A stretch of DNA of 64,000 nt, taken from NCBI GenBank assembly GCA_963971535.1, contig OZ020587.1, forward strand, positions 162,512,491 through 162,576,490. The letters are read 5' to 3'. The DNA is from Notolepis coatsorum (taxonomy: Eukaryota > Chordata > Actinopteri > Aulopiformes > Paralepididae). Under the pieces are notes generated by a model, which had not been told where the DNA came from, made no database searches, and saw only the letters and a list, made by a program, of their open reading frames with translations. The position numbers and the translations under genes are program-made. Shown here piece after piece: positions 1 through 11,839 of this stretch. Position 1 is the stretch's first letter, and each line of letters opens with the position of its first letter.

Positions 1-28
1 ACTCCCTCTGGTGTTGTGGTCGTGGTAT

Positions 29-322
29 TCACTGACCTTTGGGAAGTATTTCGACATGCACAGGTATCTTAGTGGTGTAGTGTATCTTGTAGACCAGGCC
101 CATTGCAAGTTGCTGTACTCTGTCGTCTACTCTAAGCCATCCTAGGTTATCAAAGTGGACAGGGGTGAGGTGGGTTTTAGGAGTAAGGTCAAGCAGTAGT
201 CTGACCAGTTTGTTTTGTGATGTTTGTAATCTTGTTTTTAGTGCCTTTGAGGTGCTTTGGTACCATGAGGTGCAAGCATAGTCGTAGTACCCTTGAATGA
301 GTGCTCCTGTTAGAGTCTTCAA
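29..322 (-). pseudogene. Non-LTR retrotransposon RT C-terminal fragment
   Basis: 97-codon open frame with the style of the region after the reverse-transcriptase core in LINE ORF2 proteins: YYDYACTSWY, LQTSQNKLVRLLLDL, then HFDNLGWLRVDDRVQQLAM. The 3' part runs off the window's left edge. No catalytic motif is in view, so this is a dead 5'-truncated copy or a partial view of a longer one. The clade is not assigned. Confidence 0.65.
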
Positions 323-463
323 GGTATTCTTGTTTACCAGAGAGGAGATCCGGTACAGGAATCTAGTTCGTTGGTTGACTTAGTTTTATTACATTGGATC
401 CCATTTTGTCACAGGAAAGATTTGCCTCTATAGGATGGAACCCAGGTAGGTAATTTCATCTTT

Positions 464-828
464 CCTTTTAAGATAAGATAAGATATTCCTTTATTGATCC
501 CCTTGGGGAAATTCAGGCATCATAGCAGCATGGGGGAAGGGGGGGGGTACAGGTAGTGAAAACAACACAAGCAGTGTAAACAAATAGGTCAATATAATTT
601 ACTATCTAACTAACTGAAATATACATTATTCATTATTCACAGTATCCACATAAGGTGCAGTATGCATAAGGTAGTGTTATTGTCCTACTTGGGTTCCTAT
701 TAGTTCTAGGTCGATGTCTGGCAGCAGTCGCTGCCCACTGTTGTGGAGCCTGATGGCCACTGGTATGAAGGACTGTCCGAGGCGGTTAGTTGAGTGTCGG
801 GGGGGTATGAGTATGTGGCTTCCTTGTC
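464..828 (-). repeat. LINE 3'-tail-like repeat
   Basis: It begins with (AAGAT)n and then CCTTTATTGATCCCCTTGGG, the reverse complement of a tail also seen on the plus strand at 26295-26335. The rest (TCTGGCAGCAG..., GAGCCTGATGGCC) resembles the L2-like 3' UTR near 31780. Non-coding. Confidence 0.5.
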
Positions 829-833
829 ACCTT

Positions 834-1036
834 CACCTAATTATGTTTTGATCTGGTCAGGTGCGCTGTCACCTAAAATGTTTTGATCTGATCAGGTGCG
901 CTGTCACCTAATATGTTTTGATCTGGTCAGGTGCGCTGTCACCTAATATGATTTCATCTGGTCAGGTGCGCTGTCACCTAATATGTTTTCATCTGGTCAA
1001 GTCCGCTGTCACCTAATGTTAATATGTTTTCATCTG
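834..1036. repeat. Minisatellite, ~35-bp unit, about 6 copies
   Basis: Tandem units of the form GTCACCTAATATGTTTTGAT plus CTGGTCAGGTGCGCT. They diverge toward the right end (TGATCTGG becomes TCATCTGG, and the last copy has an insertion). Confidence 0.85.
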
Positions 1037-2214
1037 TGTCCACTGACACACAGTGGGGGATGTTTTAAAAATATTATTTAATATATAATATAATATAATA
1101 ATTTGTGCTTCACCTAAAAATTTGGTCAGCAGCCTCCACTGCCGTGTATATATACAAAGAATATACAAGGGATATCAAACGATATACAAATATTATACAT
1201 GGGATCTCAAGCAATAAATATATATATTCGGTTTAATCTGACCCTTTGTAACAGTAGCTGTCAAAGCTCCATCACAAATGCAGTTATGTGAATAGAAAGG
1301 GATTCCACTAAGTCAATGTTGCGATGCGCATTTGCCTGATACATGTTGTTGCTGCATGCCGGGAGGAAGGCGATGCTGAATGTTTTCAATTCATTAAATA
1401 AAACGGATACTTTTTGCAAGGGTTTACTGACTGTCATACAAATAATCAACCAACTACATACTGTAACTTTTCAGTGCACATTCTTATTTACATTGTGACA
1501 ACAGCCTTGTGAGTTCCCGCAGTGACCCGCACACAGACATGATGGAATTCAAGTTCAAGTTTGTATTGATCACATATAGGCAGGCTACACATGGCGTATC
1601 GCTACATCATTGGCAGTGAGATTCATTGTTCTTGTATATGCTCTCGTATTATTGTTTATATAGGCTACCCAATACTGACATCAAAATAGATTGTATGACT
1701 CTAGAAATCATATGCAGCAGGTAGAAAATTGACGGAAAATCCATCGCGATTTGGAATAAAATTGAGGAGAACTTTAATCCCTGGGTATTAATCAAACAAC
1801 ACAGGAAAAGGCAGTCATATTCCAGCACGGTCTTTATTAGTGTTTGCGCTGCCCAGGCAGCAATGGTTAATAGATATCATATCCGACATCACCGTACGTG
1901 TGTACACGTCCGTCAGCCTGTCTCATAACACGCTTCCCTCGGCTTAGTCCATTTTTCCACATTTCATGGGGGTATTCCATTACCGTATATGGTTAATCGG
2001 GGCGGTTCTGGTATGCAAATACTTAAAACAGTGCACGAGCTCAAACGTAGGATCAAAGTCATATTTATCAAGACAGGTGTGCGTATAACCTGTGTACGCA
2101 CGTGTGATGAATCCCGTTTTTTTTGTGCGTGCACTGATTCTAAATTCTGTGCTTACGTGTGGAAATAGAACATTTGCTACGCCACGTTGATGAATGAGGG
2201 CCCAGGACTCTTGA
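1037..2214. other. AT-rich intergenic stretch, no gene seen
   Basis: It contains AT-rich simple sequence (1060-1230) and a short LINE-tail-like tract (TCAAGTTCAAGTTTGTATTG at 1549-1568). No ORF has coding character and no complete transposon borders were identified. Confidence 0.5.
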
Positions 2215-3140
2215 CTGATTTTCAGGACTCGTGACTCGACTTGGACTTGAGCACTGATGACTCGGACTTGGACTCGAGCATTGACTGCATTCGGACTCTG
2301 AAGGTGCAGGCGAGGACTCAGACTTGTTAATTGATAAATAGTTATTTCTTTCAAATATATTTATAGGCCCTAATCATTTGGCATATATTGATGGCTAGTG
2401 CATTTGTTTGGATATTGTGTCACAAAGCAAATAAACTCCCTTTGAAACGGTGACCGCTGTGTCATTTATGTTTTTTTTAATTTTTTATTTTTTTTTCTCC
2501 TTCTTTTTCCGATTTTTCTCCCATCCCACTGTTAGTCGTTATGCCAATTCCCAACCCCCTTCCTGGTTGTTGCGCACTTTACCCTACTGTTGGTCCGAGA
2601 GGCCGGAGACTGTCACATGCTTTCCTCCGACGCATGTGCAGCCTGCCGGCAGCCAGCCTGGCCGCGCAGATTCTCACTGGGAGAGTGTAACGTGTGGAAG
2701 GCCGCACTACCTCTCACCAGATCCTACCTTCGCTGAGCAGGCGCCCCGACCGAACTGTAGGGGTCGCTGTCCACAACGCCCAGGACCCACCCACGGCTCC
2801 CCTCCCCCTAACAGCCAAACGAGTTAGTATAGTGATCAGCCCGAGCCAAGGCAATGCTGCACTCTCCGGGAGTCGAGACCGCAGCCTCTTGCATTGGTGA
2901 CGAGCACAATCTGCGCTACGCCACCTGACCGCCCCAGGTCATTTATGTTTAATGTAGACCTTTATTTATTGTATGTCAGCTCTTTGACTGCCAGAGTGGA
3001 GTGGACTCAACCTTGATGACTTGGACTCGGACTAGGTTAATGGGGACTCTACTCTGGCTCTTCTTTGGTGACTCTCACTTTGACTCGAACTCGAGACTCG
3101 ACTCGGACTCAAGATTTAGTGACTCGACTACAACACTGGC
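2215..3140. repeat. GACTC/GGACTTGGACTCG degenerate repeat, split by a SINE
   Basis: Two blocks (about 2215-2335 and 2990-3140) are dominated by variants of GGACTCGACTTGGACTTG. They flank the SINE at 2474-2937 and its duplicated target. Confidence 0.6.
2474..2937 (-). mobile_element. tRNA-derived SINE, family A, copy 1
   Basis: On the minus strand it starts GGCGGTCAGGTGGCGTAGCG, with box-A-like sequence. It then has a region containing CCTACAGTTCGGTCGGGGCG and ends in a long A-rich tail (T-run on the plus strand). It is flanked by a 13-bp duplication, GTCATTTATGTTT (2461-2473 and 2938-2950). Other copies are at 19677, 26963, 41289 and 55922. Confidence 0.88.
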
Positions 3141-3222
3141 TGCTGGTAATGCTTAGTTACTGGAGGTCAAAGGGCACCAGCGACATGTTTCAACGGCTGC
3201 GTTCACACTGATTTGATTTGAT

Positions 3223-3330
3223 TTTGATTTTATTACGGATCCCCATTCGCTGGTGCCATAGCAACCAGCTAGTCTTCCTGGGGTCCACACAAAAAAAACA
3301 TACAAAAAAGATTATTGCAAAACAAAATGA
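3223..3330 (-). repeat. LINE 3'-tail-like fragment
   Basis: GATTTTATTACGGATCCCCA followed by GCTGGTGCCATAGCAACCAG resembles the conserved 3' end of a fish non-LTR element in reverse orientation. It abuts the plus-strand LINE remnant that follows. Confidence 0.4.
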
Positions 3331-3383
3331 TTAAAAGTCAGTACTCAACACACAATGCATAATGAAACTAAAATATTGAAAAT

Positions 3384-4860
3384 GTAATTTTTGCTGACGA
3401 TACAAATGTCTTCTGTGAGGGAGAGAACCTCCAAATGCTTTTAAAGAATGTCGCAGCTGAGCTAACCAAGCTGAAAGTGTCGTTTGATGTAAATAAATTA
3501 CATCATTAAATATCAAAAAAACCAAATTCATGATATTTGGTAAACGTGATATACAAGTAAATACACCGGTGGAACTAATGATTGATAGTATTAAACTGGA
3601 GAGGGTATTTGAGAATACATTTCTAAAGATTTATTTTTCTTGGCGTTTTTATCGCTTTATTGCTACTGGGCAGTCCAGTAGAGAGAGACAGAGGAGGAAT
3701 GGGAGACAGAGTGGGGGGAAGACATTCGGCAAATAACGACGGGTTCGGGAGTCGAACCCGGGTCGGCCGTGTCGCGGCTGAGCGCGCTATGTGGTTCGCC
3801 ACTGGGGCGCCCTTGAGAATACATTTCTGGGTGTGATAATAGACCACAAACTCAACTGGAAACCTCATATCAAATATGTCAGGACTAAATTGGCACGGAG
3901 TATTGGTGTTCTATGCAAGATAAAACACATTCTAAACCAAAAAACACTATACACTGTACTGTACAATCTTCCTACCATATATGAGCTACTGTGCGGAGGT
4001 GTGGTGTAATACCTACAAAAGCACTCTACAGCCAATATGCACCATGCAAAAAAAAGCAATAAGAATAATCAACAATGTAGGATATTATGAACACGCCAAT
4101 AACTTATTTATAAAGCTACAAGCATTGAAATTTATGGACCCAGTGGATTACAAAACTGCCCTCATTGTATACAAAGCCAGATATAAACTAATCCCAGGCA
4201 ACATTCAAAAATGGTTCAGAGACAGGGAAGGAGAATATAATTTAAGAGGGAGAGGGAATCTTAAACAACCAATGGTAAACACCACGCTGAAAAGCATGTG
4301 CATATCGGTGTGTGGAGTGAAGTTGTGGAATAATTTACCCGAATACATCAAACAGAGTAAACATGTGGCACAATTTAAAAAGCAGCTAAAAAAATACACA
4401 TTGGAAAAATACAGAAATGAGTATTGAGGATAAACAAAGTTATGTTATATTGTGTATGTAGTGCTGTACTATATTCACTGCTGTCAAGTGAATCAAGTTT
4501 TTTTTCTTGTAATCTTTTAATATAAGTAAAAGTATATTCTATATTGTAATACACTAAATTATGTTATATCTAGTAAAATTAATGGAAGAACAAATATAAA
4601 TGTAAGTGGGTAGGGATCAATAAGCTTAGCTTCCCTCTACTCCTTTTTGGACATGTCTGCTAACCAAACACATTGCTTTTGTTTATAATTCCTTGTTTTA
4701 TTTTTATTTTTTTTTTATGTTTTTCTCTTAATGTTTTTTTTTTAAATTTGTTGCTATGATTGTTTGGTTCGACGGAACAAGATATCGTGAGTTGTTGGAG
4801 AAATATGGAGAATAACATGTCCAAAAATAAACTTTTTCATTCATTCATTCTTTTTATTCA
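3384..4860 (+). mobile_element. Non-LTR retrotransposon remnant (Rex1/CR1-like) split by a SINE
   Basis: A degraded RT core begins at about 3384 with NVIFADDTNVFCEG (the FADD catalytic motif) and has stop codons. The frame reopens at 3981-4427 with YCAEVWCNTYKSTLQP, QKKAIRIINNVGYYEHANNL, LIPGNIQKWF and VKLWNNLPEYIKQS, a typical C-terminal region of Rex1/CR1-type ORF2. The copy ends in AATAAACTTTTTCATTCATTC with ATTC repeats. Stops plus an inserted SINE (3625-3812) show it is inactive. The clade name is inference. Confidence 0.75.
3625..3812 (-). mobile_element. tRNA-derived SINE, family B, copy 1
   Basis: Short minus-strand SINE starting GGGCGCCCCAGTGGCGAACC, with box-B-like GGGTTCGACTCC. 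It is flanked by a perfect 16-bp duplication, TTGAGAATACATTTCT (3609-3624 and 3813-3828), inside the LINE remnant. Related copies are at 42826 and 62104. Confidence 0.9.
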
Positions 4861-5246
4861 TTCAATGCATAATGAAACTAACAATTAAGATGGCTAAAAT
4901 AACATGCAAGCAAAAAAAATTTAAATAAAAATAAAAAATACTTTACATTGTTAAATACAATTTAAGATTCTTAAGTGAATCTACTGTAAATGCACCCGAG
5001 GTTTTGAGGCAGGTTATTCCAAATAATTAATGCTCTTGGGAAAGACTTTCGTCTTGTTTACATCAGGGTCCCCCATTTTCAATTCATAATGAATTGTAAG
5101 TAAGGGTGCAACTTGCTCCGTGCAATCCATTCTTTGTGGATCTAGCCCTCAATGTACGATGAAATACATTTGAGAGGCATGTTCTATTTAAAAAGAAAAA
5201 GTTAATTATATGATTTTGTAAGTTGAGTAGTTCTTCCAACGGACTG
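4861..5246. other. AT-rich repeat debris, no gene
   Basis: The 5030-5110 part (CTCTTGGGAAAGACTTTCGT, TTACATCAGGGTCCCCCATT) matches internal sequence of the TAGGGCTGGGCGATA hAT-like family at 39571. No borders are visible. Confidence 0.45.
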
Positions 5247-5465
5247 CATTTATATAATGGCTTTTATCCAAAGTGCTTTACAACTTATGTCTCTAATTCA
5301 CTCACGGTGCAAGGTGCCGACCTGCTCATCGGGAGCAGTTAGGGGTTAAGTGTCTTGCTCAAGGACACTGCGACAGTGTGCGACACACTGCCCGGGAGGA
5401 GACGGAATGGAACAGGGAACCTTCAGATCACCAGACGACCACTCTACCTCCTGAGCCACTAAGCA
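5247..5465 (-). mobile_element. tRNA-like SINE (reverse orientation)
   Basis: On the minus strand it reads AGTGGCTCAGGAGGTAGAGT near its start, then CTTGAGCAAGACACTTAACC and CGATGAGCAGGTCGGCACCT, and ends near GCACTTTGGATAAAAGCC. A plus-strand copy is at 14067. Confidence 0.7.
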
Positions 5466-5539
5466 CTTAAGCACCATAGTAGGGCCTATTTTTGCCAAAT
5501 CTTATGATACACGTAGATTGGTATGGTGTGTAGAATACG

Positions 5540-5805
5540 TGGTTCAAGTTTCAAGTTTGTTTATTAATTATCACAATAGAATACACATACTTTACGGTGA
5601 AATGCTTGGTTCTGTATGAGCCTCTGAGAGTGTGCTTCATACAGTAAAAAAAAAAGTAAGTAAAGAGGAATATACAATATACAGTACAATATACAATCTA
5701 GTACAACCTAGGTACAGTGAGTAAAAATGTGTAAACAGTGAGGTACAGTGCAGAAAATGAGGTACAAAACTTTGAGGTAAGGTGCAAAGTGCCCACAAGC
5801 CTAAA
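5540..5805 (-). repeat. L2-like LINE 3' tail
   Basis: TTCAAGTTTCAAGTTTGTTT followed by ACGGTGAAATGCTTGGTTCT is the reverse of the tail at 30455-30690 (CAAATAAAAACAAGACTTGA). Non-coding 3'-end copy. Confidence 0.5.
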
Positions 5806-5828
5806 CCGGTCACAGACAAATATTTTCA

Positions 5829-6249
5829 ATGAGTTTGTGCCGACAAATTTGCCCACTTAATAATAGAGGCCTTTCATGGACTGTTTTAGAATGTCCTGAT
5901 CTGTACTCCATGTTGGAAGAGACAACAGTTGCTATGTGCAAAACAATGAAACGTAATCATTTGATATTATTACTGGATCTCAGTGGTGTCATTTCAGTAA
6001 AAGACAAGGTATGGCGAGGAGGGGGGGGGGGGGGGGGGGGTGAAGGGGATTTTTGGATTTCTTTTGTCAAATCAGTTGTGCAATAGTCACTTTTGGTGAG
6101 TTGTTTCTATACAATTCAGTTATATGACATTTAGGTATGACACAGGACTACACAAGCATTTTTAGTATAGAAATGTCTCAACAGACTAAAGCAGGGAACC
6201 ACAATATTTTGCATACGAATTATGCAGAATGTAATATTGTAATAAATAC
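5829..6249. other. Recurring unclassified block with a G-run
   Basis: Contains GGCCTTTCATGGACTG, CCATGTTGGAAGAG and TATTACTGGATCTCA, shared with blocks near 8265, 43130, 44660 and 63300. A G-run lies at 6018-6040. Short open frames here have no recognisable product. Confidence 0.4.
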
Positions 6250-8080
6250 GAGAGTTATACCAGTAGCAGGAGAAACTGCTACTTAGCAGGGAAACTGCTA
6301 TTTATCCAGATGCCTGAAATAACCAACTTCACAACCGGGTTTACAAGGAATACCAACTTTATTTCATTTAAGTCCTATGCTAAATAATGATATGAGCTAT
6401 TAATTAAAACCTATGAGCCATGAAGCCGATACACCTTTCCCTTCTGTGACATGCAGGGTTTAACAGAACCAGAGAATGCAGCAGGTATAGACAGACGTCC
6501 CCTAGGTAAATTTATATCACCTCTAAGTTAATCACTCTATACATTACAGCACTACAGCACTATCACATCTATAGGTAAACCCTTCACCTCTAGGTGGAGC
6601 ACATCTCACAGCACACTTTATATATGGGCAACAACCCTTAGTTTGAACGAGGTACGGTACATACACAATGCACAACAATAGTCACACACACACTTTATCC
6701 GACCAGCTCTGGTCCATGTGAATATCTAGGGCATCGCCTACCGCTATCAGCCCACACTCTCGCTGTAAATCCTCCGCCACCTCTCTCGCTTGGTACGGCC
6801 TCACGTCTAATAAGACACTTTATTACAACACCTAAGTAATTCATACAGGTACTAGGGGTCTCTAATTGGGGGACTAATCGGACCCCGTAAAGGTAGTCTG
6901 CAACCGTAACTCAGTCACCCTCTTATATGAGGCACGCAATTATGAACATGCATACGTCCTATTACAGTAACCCACGTCAAAACACCCTCTTTAGGAGGCA
7001 CGGCACGTTATACAAAGGAGATGCCTAATCACACACACGGCCCGCTAATCACACTCCCAAATAGGCACTGGTAGATAATGGATCAATTGTACACACTAAT
7101 TATAGCAGACCCCCCCAGGTCCGAATTACCCCTCCCTCTTGGTTCCCCTGTTCCCCTTCAATGGGTCACACAATATCTATACAACATATACCAGCCTGGG
7201 CTATATAATAAATAGGGCATATAAAAGGACTAGTCGAATATGCAGGTTAATTAAGGGCACGATATCATACAGCTAAGGTAACTAGAAAATACACAATATC
7301 CCATATACAATATATATATATACAGTAGGCCTACACAGTTATAAAAATAGACTGTAATACAAAATCCTATACTAAGTGCAAATGTGGGTAACAGTGGACT
7401 TAACTCGGCGCACGGCGCGACCCCCCCCGAGGGTCGACGCTTTGGACCCCGTCCAACTCTCCGGACGAATGTTCCGGCACACGGTGGTCCTCCAGGATAC
7501 AGTTGGGTTTGTCACCTGGTAACGTACTCGGTGTCCGCAAGGACGAGCCAAGTATAAAGTATTTTGGGAGCGATGTAACTCAGACCCTCTATGTCCCGTC
7601 CCTACCTATCTCCAGGAGGGTAAGCCTCCCCTCCTCTCGCTACCGGGAACTATGGACGGCTATCTAACTTCTCTTCATCGCCGGCTGATAACTCTCCACG
7701 ATCGACCCCACCCCCCGGGCCCTAACAGAGTCTGGTTACTGCGTGCGTGCTCCAACCTCGATCTCTGAGTCCCACTGGCTTATCAAACAGTCTCAGCGTC
7801 TCATCCCGCACACAATCAGCAACACCTGTGTTCAATAATGAGCCACTTGAGTCCCTGCTCGTGACGTCATCACTTCGGCCCATTCACATCACACTATCAT
7901 AACTGTCTATTACTTTTCTTGCAATTGAGCGAATTTTCCTTAGGTACGGTTTTGAGGTGTGTGTTCAACAGAATGTAGTATCAAAAACACATTCACAAAA
8001 AGTATGAGTTACTGAATGCTGAACTGCACTATTATAATCACTAAGCCAGACCTTACCCGTGTCCCTGTATCACTTGTCTC
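6250..8080. other. Unassigned 1.8-kb non-coding block, possibly LTR or terminal repeat
   Basis: Unlike its neighbours, it is GC-richer at 7380-7900, with CGGCGCACGGCGCGACC, and seems single-copy in the window. The minus strand carries AATAAA near 6358; the plus strand has TATAAAAGG near 7217. Similar short flanks (CAGAATGTAATAT near 6222 and CAGAATGTAGTAT near 7968) hint at an insertion. No ORF exceeds 60 codons. A solo LTR is one reading; evidence is weak. Confidence 0.25.
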
Positions 8081-8865
8081 TGCTGCCCTTTGATTAAAAA
8101 ACGTCCCTATGTCCATTTTCCTTTTTTTTCAGTTATTTCAGTTAGTCTGTACCCAATAGTTCGAAGCTTCGTTCATAATGTTGACATTCGAATTCTAAAT
8201 CAACATAAAAAAAATTATAAAAAAAAAAAAAAAAAAAGTGCCATACCTTGCCATACCAAAATGACGCCCCTGCTGGATCTTGTAAACGAGTCCCAGTGGA
8301 ACAGTAATATCATGCTTTCCCAATGTTTGACCTACTTTGCCACTGCACAGCAATCACACATTTTCTCTTGAAAGTGGTTACCAATGGTTACTGGCAGCCA
8401 TCTTGGAAGAAGGAGAAATATGCAAACATTCCGTGCTAGGCCTCTATTGAGTTTGAAGTGGCTGGATGAATGTTTTAAGCTCATTTGGAATCTTGGGAAT
8501 CACTGAGCCGACCACATAAAAATCCACACAACACCGGAGTAGCCTATCATAAGACCTGCTGGAAAGGACAAAGAAGATGATGCATTTAAAAGGGGACATA
8601 TTATTATACAAATGGGCGTTGTCAAGTTTTTGTTTGGATTTGACGTCTGAAATGTTTAAGTTCTGGGGAAAGATCACAGACACTCTTTGGGCAGAGTTTG
8701 AAGTCTTCAAATGAACAAGCCGTTCAGAATTCTTGCTCGTTTTGATGTCACAAGGGGGACACAAGCATTAAATTATCTTAAATGAAGAAGAAAAAAAACT
8801 ACAAACCCTCATACTGTCTTTTACTATTATGCACTTTGCTACCAAGTAATCTATGCCCATATTAC
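8081..8865. other. Non-coding stretch with a recurring block
   Basis: 8262-8450 (GCTGGATCTTGTAAACGAGT, GCAGCCATCTTGGAAGAAGG, GGCCTCTATT) is another copy of the unclassified recurring block. A poly-A run lies at 8218-8237. The 106-codon minus-strand open frame at 8444-8764 has no recognisable features. Confidence 0.4.
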
Positions 8866-8869
8866 TACC

Positions 8870-8973
8870 TACTATGCTATTATGTCTATACTACTACTTA
8901 CTATGTTAATGTCTATACTACTACCTACTATGTCTATACTACTACCTACTATGTTAATATGTCTATACTACTA
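8870..8973. repeat. TACTACCTACTATG-type tandem repeat, left part
   Basis: Units of TCTATACTACTACCTACTATG, continuing at 11840-12130 on the far side of the large palindrome and in the inverted spacer. The same motif recurs at 30340-30420. Confidence 0.65.
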
Positions 8974-10220
8974 CAGTGGCGGCTCTGCCACTAGGGGCGC
9001 AAGGGCGCCGACCCACCTGCTGTTTAATCAGAGAAGAAGAAAATAAAACTTTAGTTTTTTGTTTTATAGCCCTATAAATAATATAAACATGTTTAAAATG
9101 AATAATATTTACTCATTTTAAGTATGTTTGTATTTCCAATGCACAATATAACGTTATTATCTAAAATAAAAAAAACACTCGTTTTCCTGAGCAGGAAGTG
9201 ACGTTTTTTTTATTTTCTTTTCGTATTTCTCGGCCCGGGCTAGACGCGATAGCGCTCTGAGTGCGCGTCACAGTTTGATCGCTGTATCCGTCACAGCCAA
9301 TCAGTGCATAACGCGTTGTGCGTTGAAATATGACTATTATGTTGGAATCCGGGCGCGATTTGAAGCGGTCTAGCCAGTAGCGTCAAGAATTTCTGTAGCC
9401 GCATTTCGCGGAGACGCTCTCTGATTGGCCGACGCCAGTATTTTTTTCCGTAGCAGAATTTCACAGAGACGATCTCTGATTGGCCGAATCCAATTTCTAA
9501 TGTTCCAATTCTAGCTTCCTAGGTTGGTCCGTTGGTGAGAGATAGTTGTGTTGTTGTGTTGTTGTGAGATGCAGGCAGCAGAGCGTGCCGTGACTGCAAG
9601 TTCTTTAGACGGTTAAGCTTAGGCACTCTTTCAAAGTTGGTTAAGGTTAGAGTTTGTCTTAGAGCATGGCGATAGAACGCCAGGTAGTTTGCAGTCTGTT
9701 CGACGTGGAAAAATGGACAAAGAAATGTACTTGTGTTGTGCTAACAAGCTAACAGTGGCTAACAAGCTATATGGCGGATGCAGTCTGGAGACAGTGGACA
9801 GTGGTCTGGAATACATCAACAGTAGATTATACACGTTTATCAAGCTCTCCTGCCCTGGACGTTTCAACTAAACAGTGAGTCTCTCTCTCTCTCTCTCTCT
9901 CGCTATACACAGCTGTCTCCGCGAAATGCGGCTACGGAAAAAAGTATTGACTGTGCTTGCTGAGACGATAATTAATAGGCTAGCGATTCAAAACGCGCTG
10001 CTGTGTTGTGAACTATAACATTAATTTAGCTGCTGCTGATGCATAATGAATGAATGGTGAGTTGTTTAAAATGACAACATACATGTGTTAATTATTTGAT
10101 TTGATTGATCCGAGAGACAGAGAGAGATTGCTCCAGAGCATCTCAGAGCATTACATTTTCAACTCGACCTATTAACGTGAACTGCGACCCACAAGGCACC
10201 AGCGCCAGCGGCCGCCACTG
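8974..10220. mobile_element. hAT-like element CAGTGGCGGC, copy 1 (left palindrome arm)
   Basis: 1247 bp. Ends are CAGTGGCGGCTCTGCC and ...GCGGCCGCCACTG, perfect over CAGTGGCGGC. The left flank is TACTACTA (8966-8973), the right flank GTGGCAAA (10221-10228). These do not match each other but match copy 2's flanks as reverse complements. A (TC)n tract lies at 9883-9902. No transposase ORF. Confidence 0.9.
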
Positions 10221-10375
10221 GTGGCAAACCATGTTTCCCCTCGGATTAAGAAATAAACCATACCATATTAGCATAGTAGATATTAATATAGACATTAGCA
10301 TAGTAGGTACTACACAGTAAATTTAGCTGAGTACATTTTACTCAAACTGCGAAATTTACTGTGTAGGTAGTAGTA
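10221..10375. other. 155-bp spacer inverted by recombination
   Basis: It lies between two opposed hAT-like copies. Reverse-complementing it restores TACTACTA next to copy 1's right end and TTTGCCAC next to copy 2's left end, so each copy regains a perfect 8-bp target duplication. It contains ACACAGTAAATTT...AAATTTACTGTGT, a short internal inverted repeat. Confidence 0.88.
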
Positions 10376-11628
10376 CAGTGGCGGCCGCTGGCGCTGGTGC
10401 CTTGTGGGTCGCAGTTCACGTTAATAGGTCGAGTTGAAGATGTAATGCTCTGAGATGCTCTGGAGCAATCTCTCTCCGTCTCTCGGATCAATCAAATCAA
10501 ATAATTAACACATGTATGTTGTCATTTTAAACAACTCACCATTCATTCATTATGCATCAGCAGCAGCTAAATTAATGTTATAGTTCACAACACAGCAGCG
10601 CGTTTTGAATCGCTAGCCTATTAATTATCGTCTCAGCAAGCACAGTCAATACTTTTTTCCGTAGCCGCATTTCGCGGAGACAGCTGTGTATAGCGAGAGA
10701 GAGAGAGCGAGAGAGAGAGAGACTCACTGTTTAGTTGAAACGTCCAGGGCAGGAGAGCTTGATAAACGTGTATAATCCACTGTTGATGTATTCCAGACCA
10801 CTGTCCACTGTCTCCAGACTGCATCCGCCATATAGCTTGTTAGCCAAGTGTTAGCTTGTTAGCACAACACAAGTACATTTCTTTGTCCATTTTTCCGCGT
10901 CGAACAGACTGCAAACTACCTGGCGTTCTATCGCCATGCTCTAAGACAAACTCTAACCTTAACCAACTTTGAAAGAGTGCCTAAGCTTAACCGTCTAAAG
11001 AACTTGCAGTCACGGCACGCTCTGCTGCCTGCATCTCACAACAACACAACAACACAACTATCTCTCACCAACGGACCAACCTAGGAAGCTAGAATTGGAA
11101 CATTAGAAATTGGATTCGGCCAATCAGAGATAGTCTCTGTGAAATTCTGCTACGGAAAAAAATACTGGCGTCGGCCAATCAGAGAGCGTCTCCGCGAAAT
11201 GCGGCTACAGAAATTCTTGACGCTACTGGCTAGACCGCTTCAAATCGCGCCCGGATTCCAACATAATAGTCATATTTCAACGCACAACGCGTTATGCACT
11301 GATTGGCTGTGACGGATACAGCGATCAAACTGTGACGCGCACTCAGAGCGCTATCGCGTCTAGCCCGGGCCGAGAAATACGAAAAAATAAAAATAAAAAA
11401 GTCACTTCCTGCTCAGGAAAACGAGTGTTTTTTTATTTTAGATAATAACGTTATATTGTGCATTGGAAATACAAACACTTAAAATGAGTAAATATTATTC
11501 ATTTTAAACATGTTTATATTATTTATAGGGCTATAAAACAAAAAACTAAAAAGTTTTATTTTCTTCTTCTCTGATTAAACAGCAGGTGGGTCGGCGCCCT
11601 TGCGCCCCTAGTGGCAGAGCCGCCACTG
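10376..11628. mobile_element. hAT-like element CAGTGGCGGC, copy 2 (right palindrome arm)
   Basis: 1253 bp, nearly identical to copy 1 in reverse orientation. The left flank is TAGTAGTA (10368-10375), the reverse complement of copy 1's left flank. The right flank is TTTGCCAC (11629-11636), the reverse complement of copy 1's right flank. Small differences from copy 1 include dinucleotide length and a few substitutions. Confidence 0.9.
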
Positions 11629-11839
11629 TTTGCCACCACAGCGAATACAAATATACAAACATGGAAGTAACAATTACATGATACAATACAGGATACACAA
11701 CACAGTAGGAGAGCCTCTCGACACAGTGCTAACGGTGTTCGTTAAAAGATGTTACCGCAGCAGTAGAGCATTGAGGCATCAACATTCATTCATTCATTCA
11801 ACAACCTATCACTAAATGAGCTTCGCAGAGCATAAAAAA

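Noticed and set aside
3740-3812. tRNA gene on the minus strand
   Set aside because: Head of a family-B SINE with a 16-bp target duplication; related copies at 42.9 and 62.2 kb.
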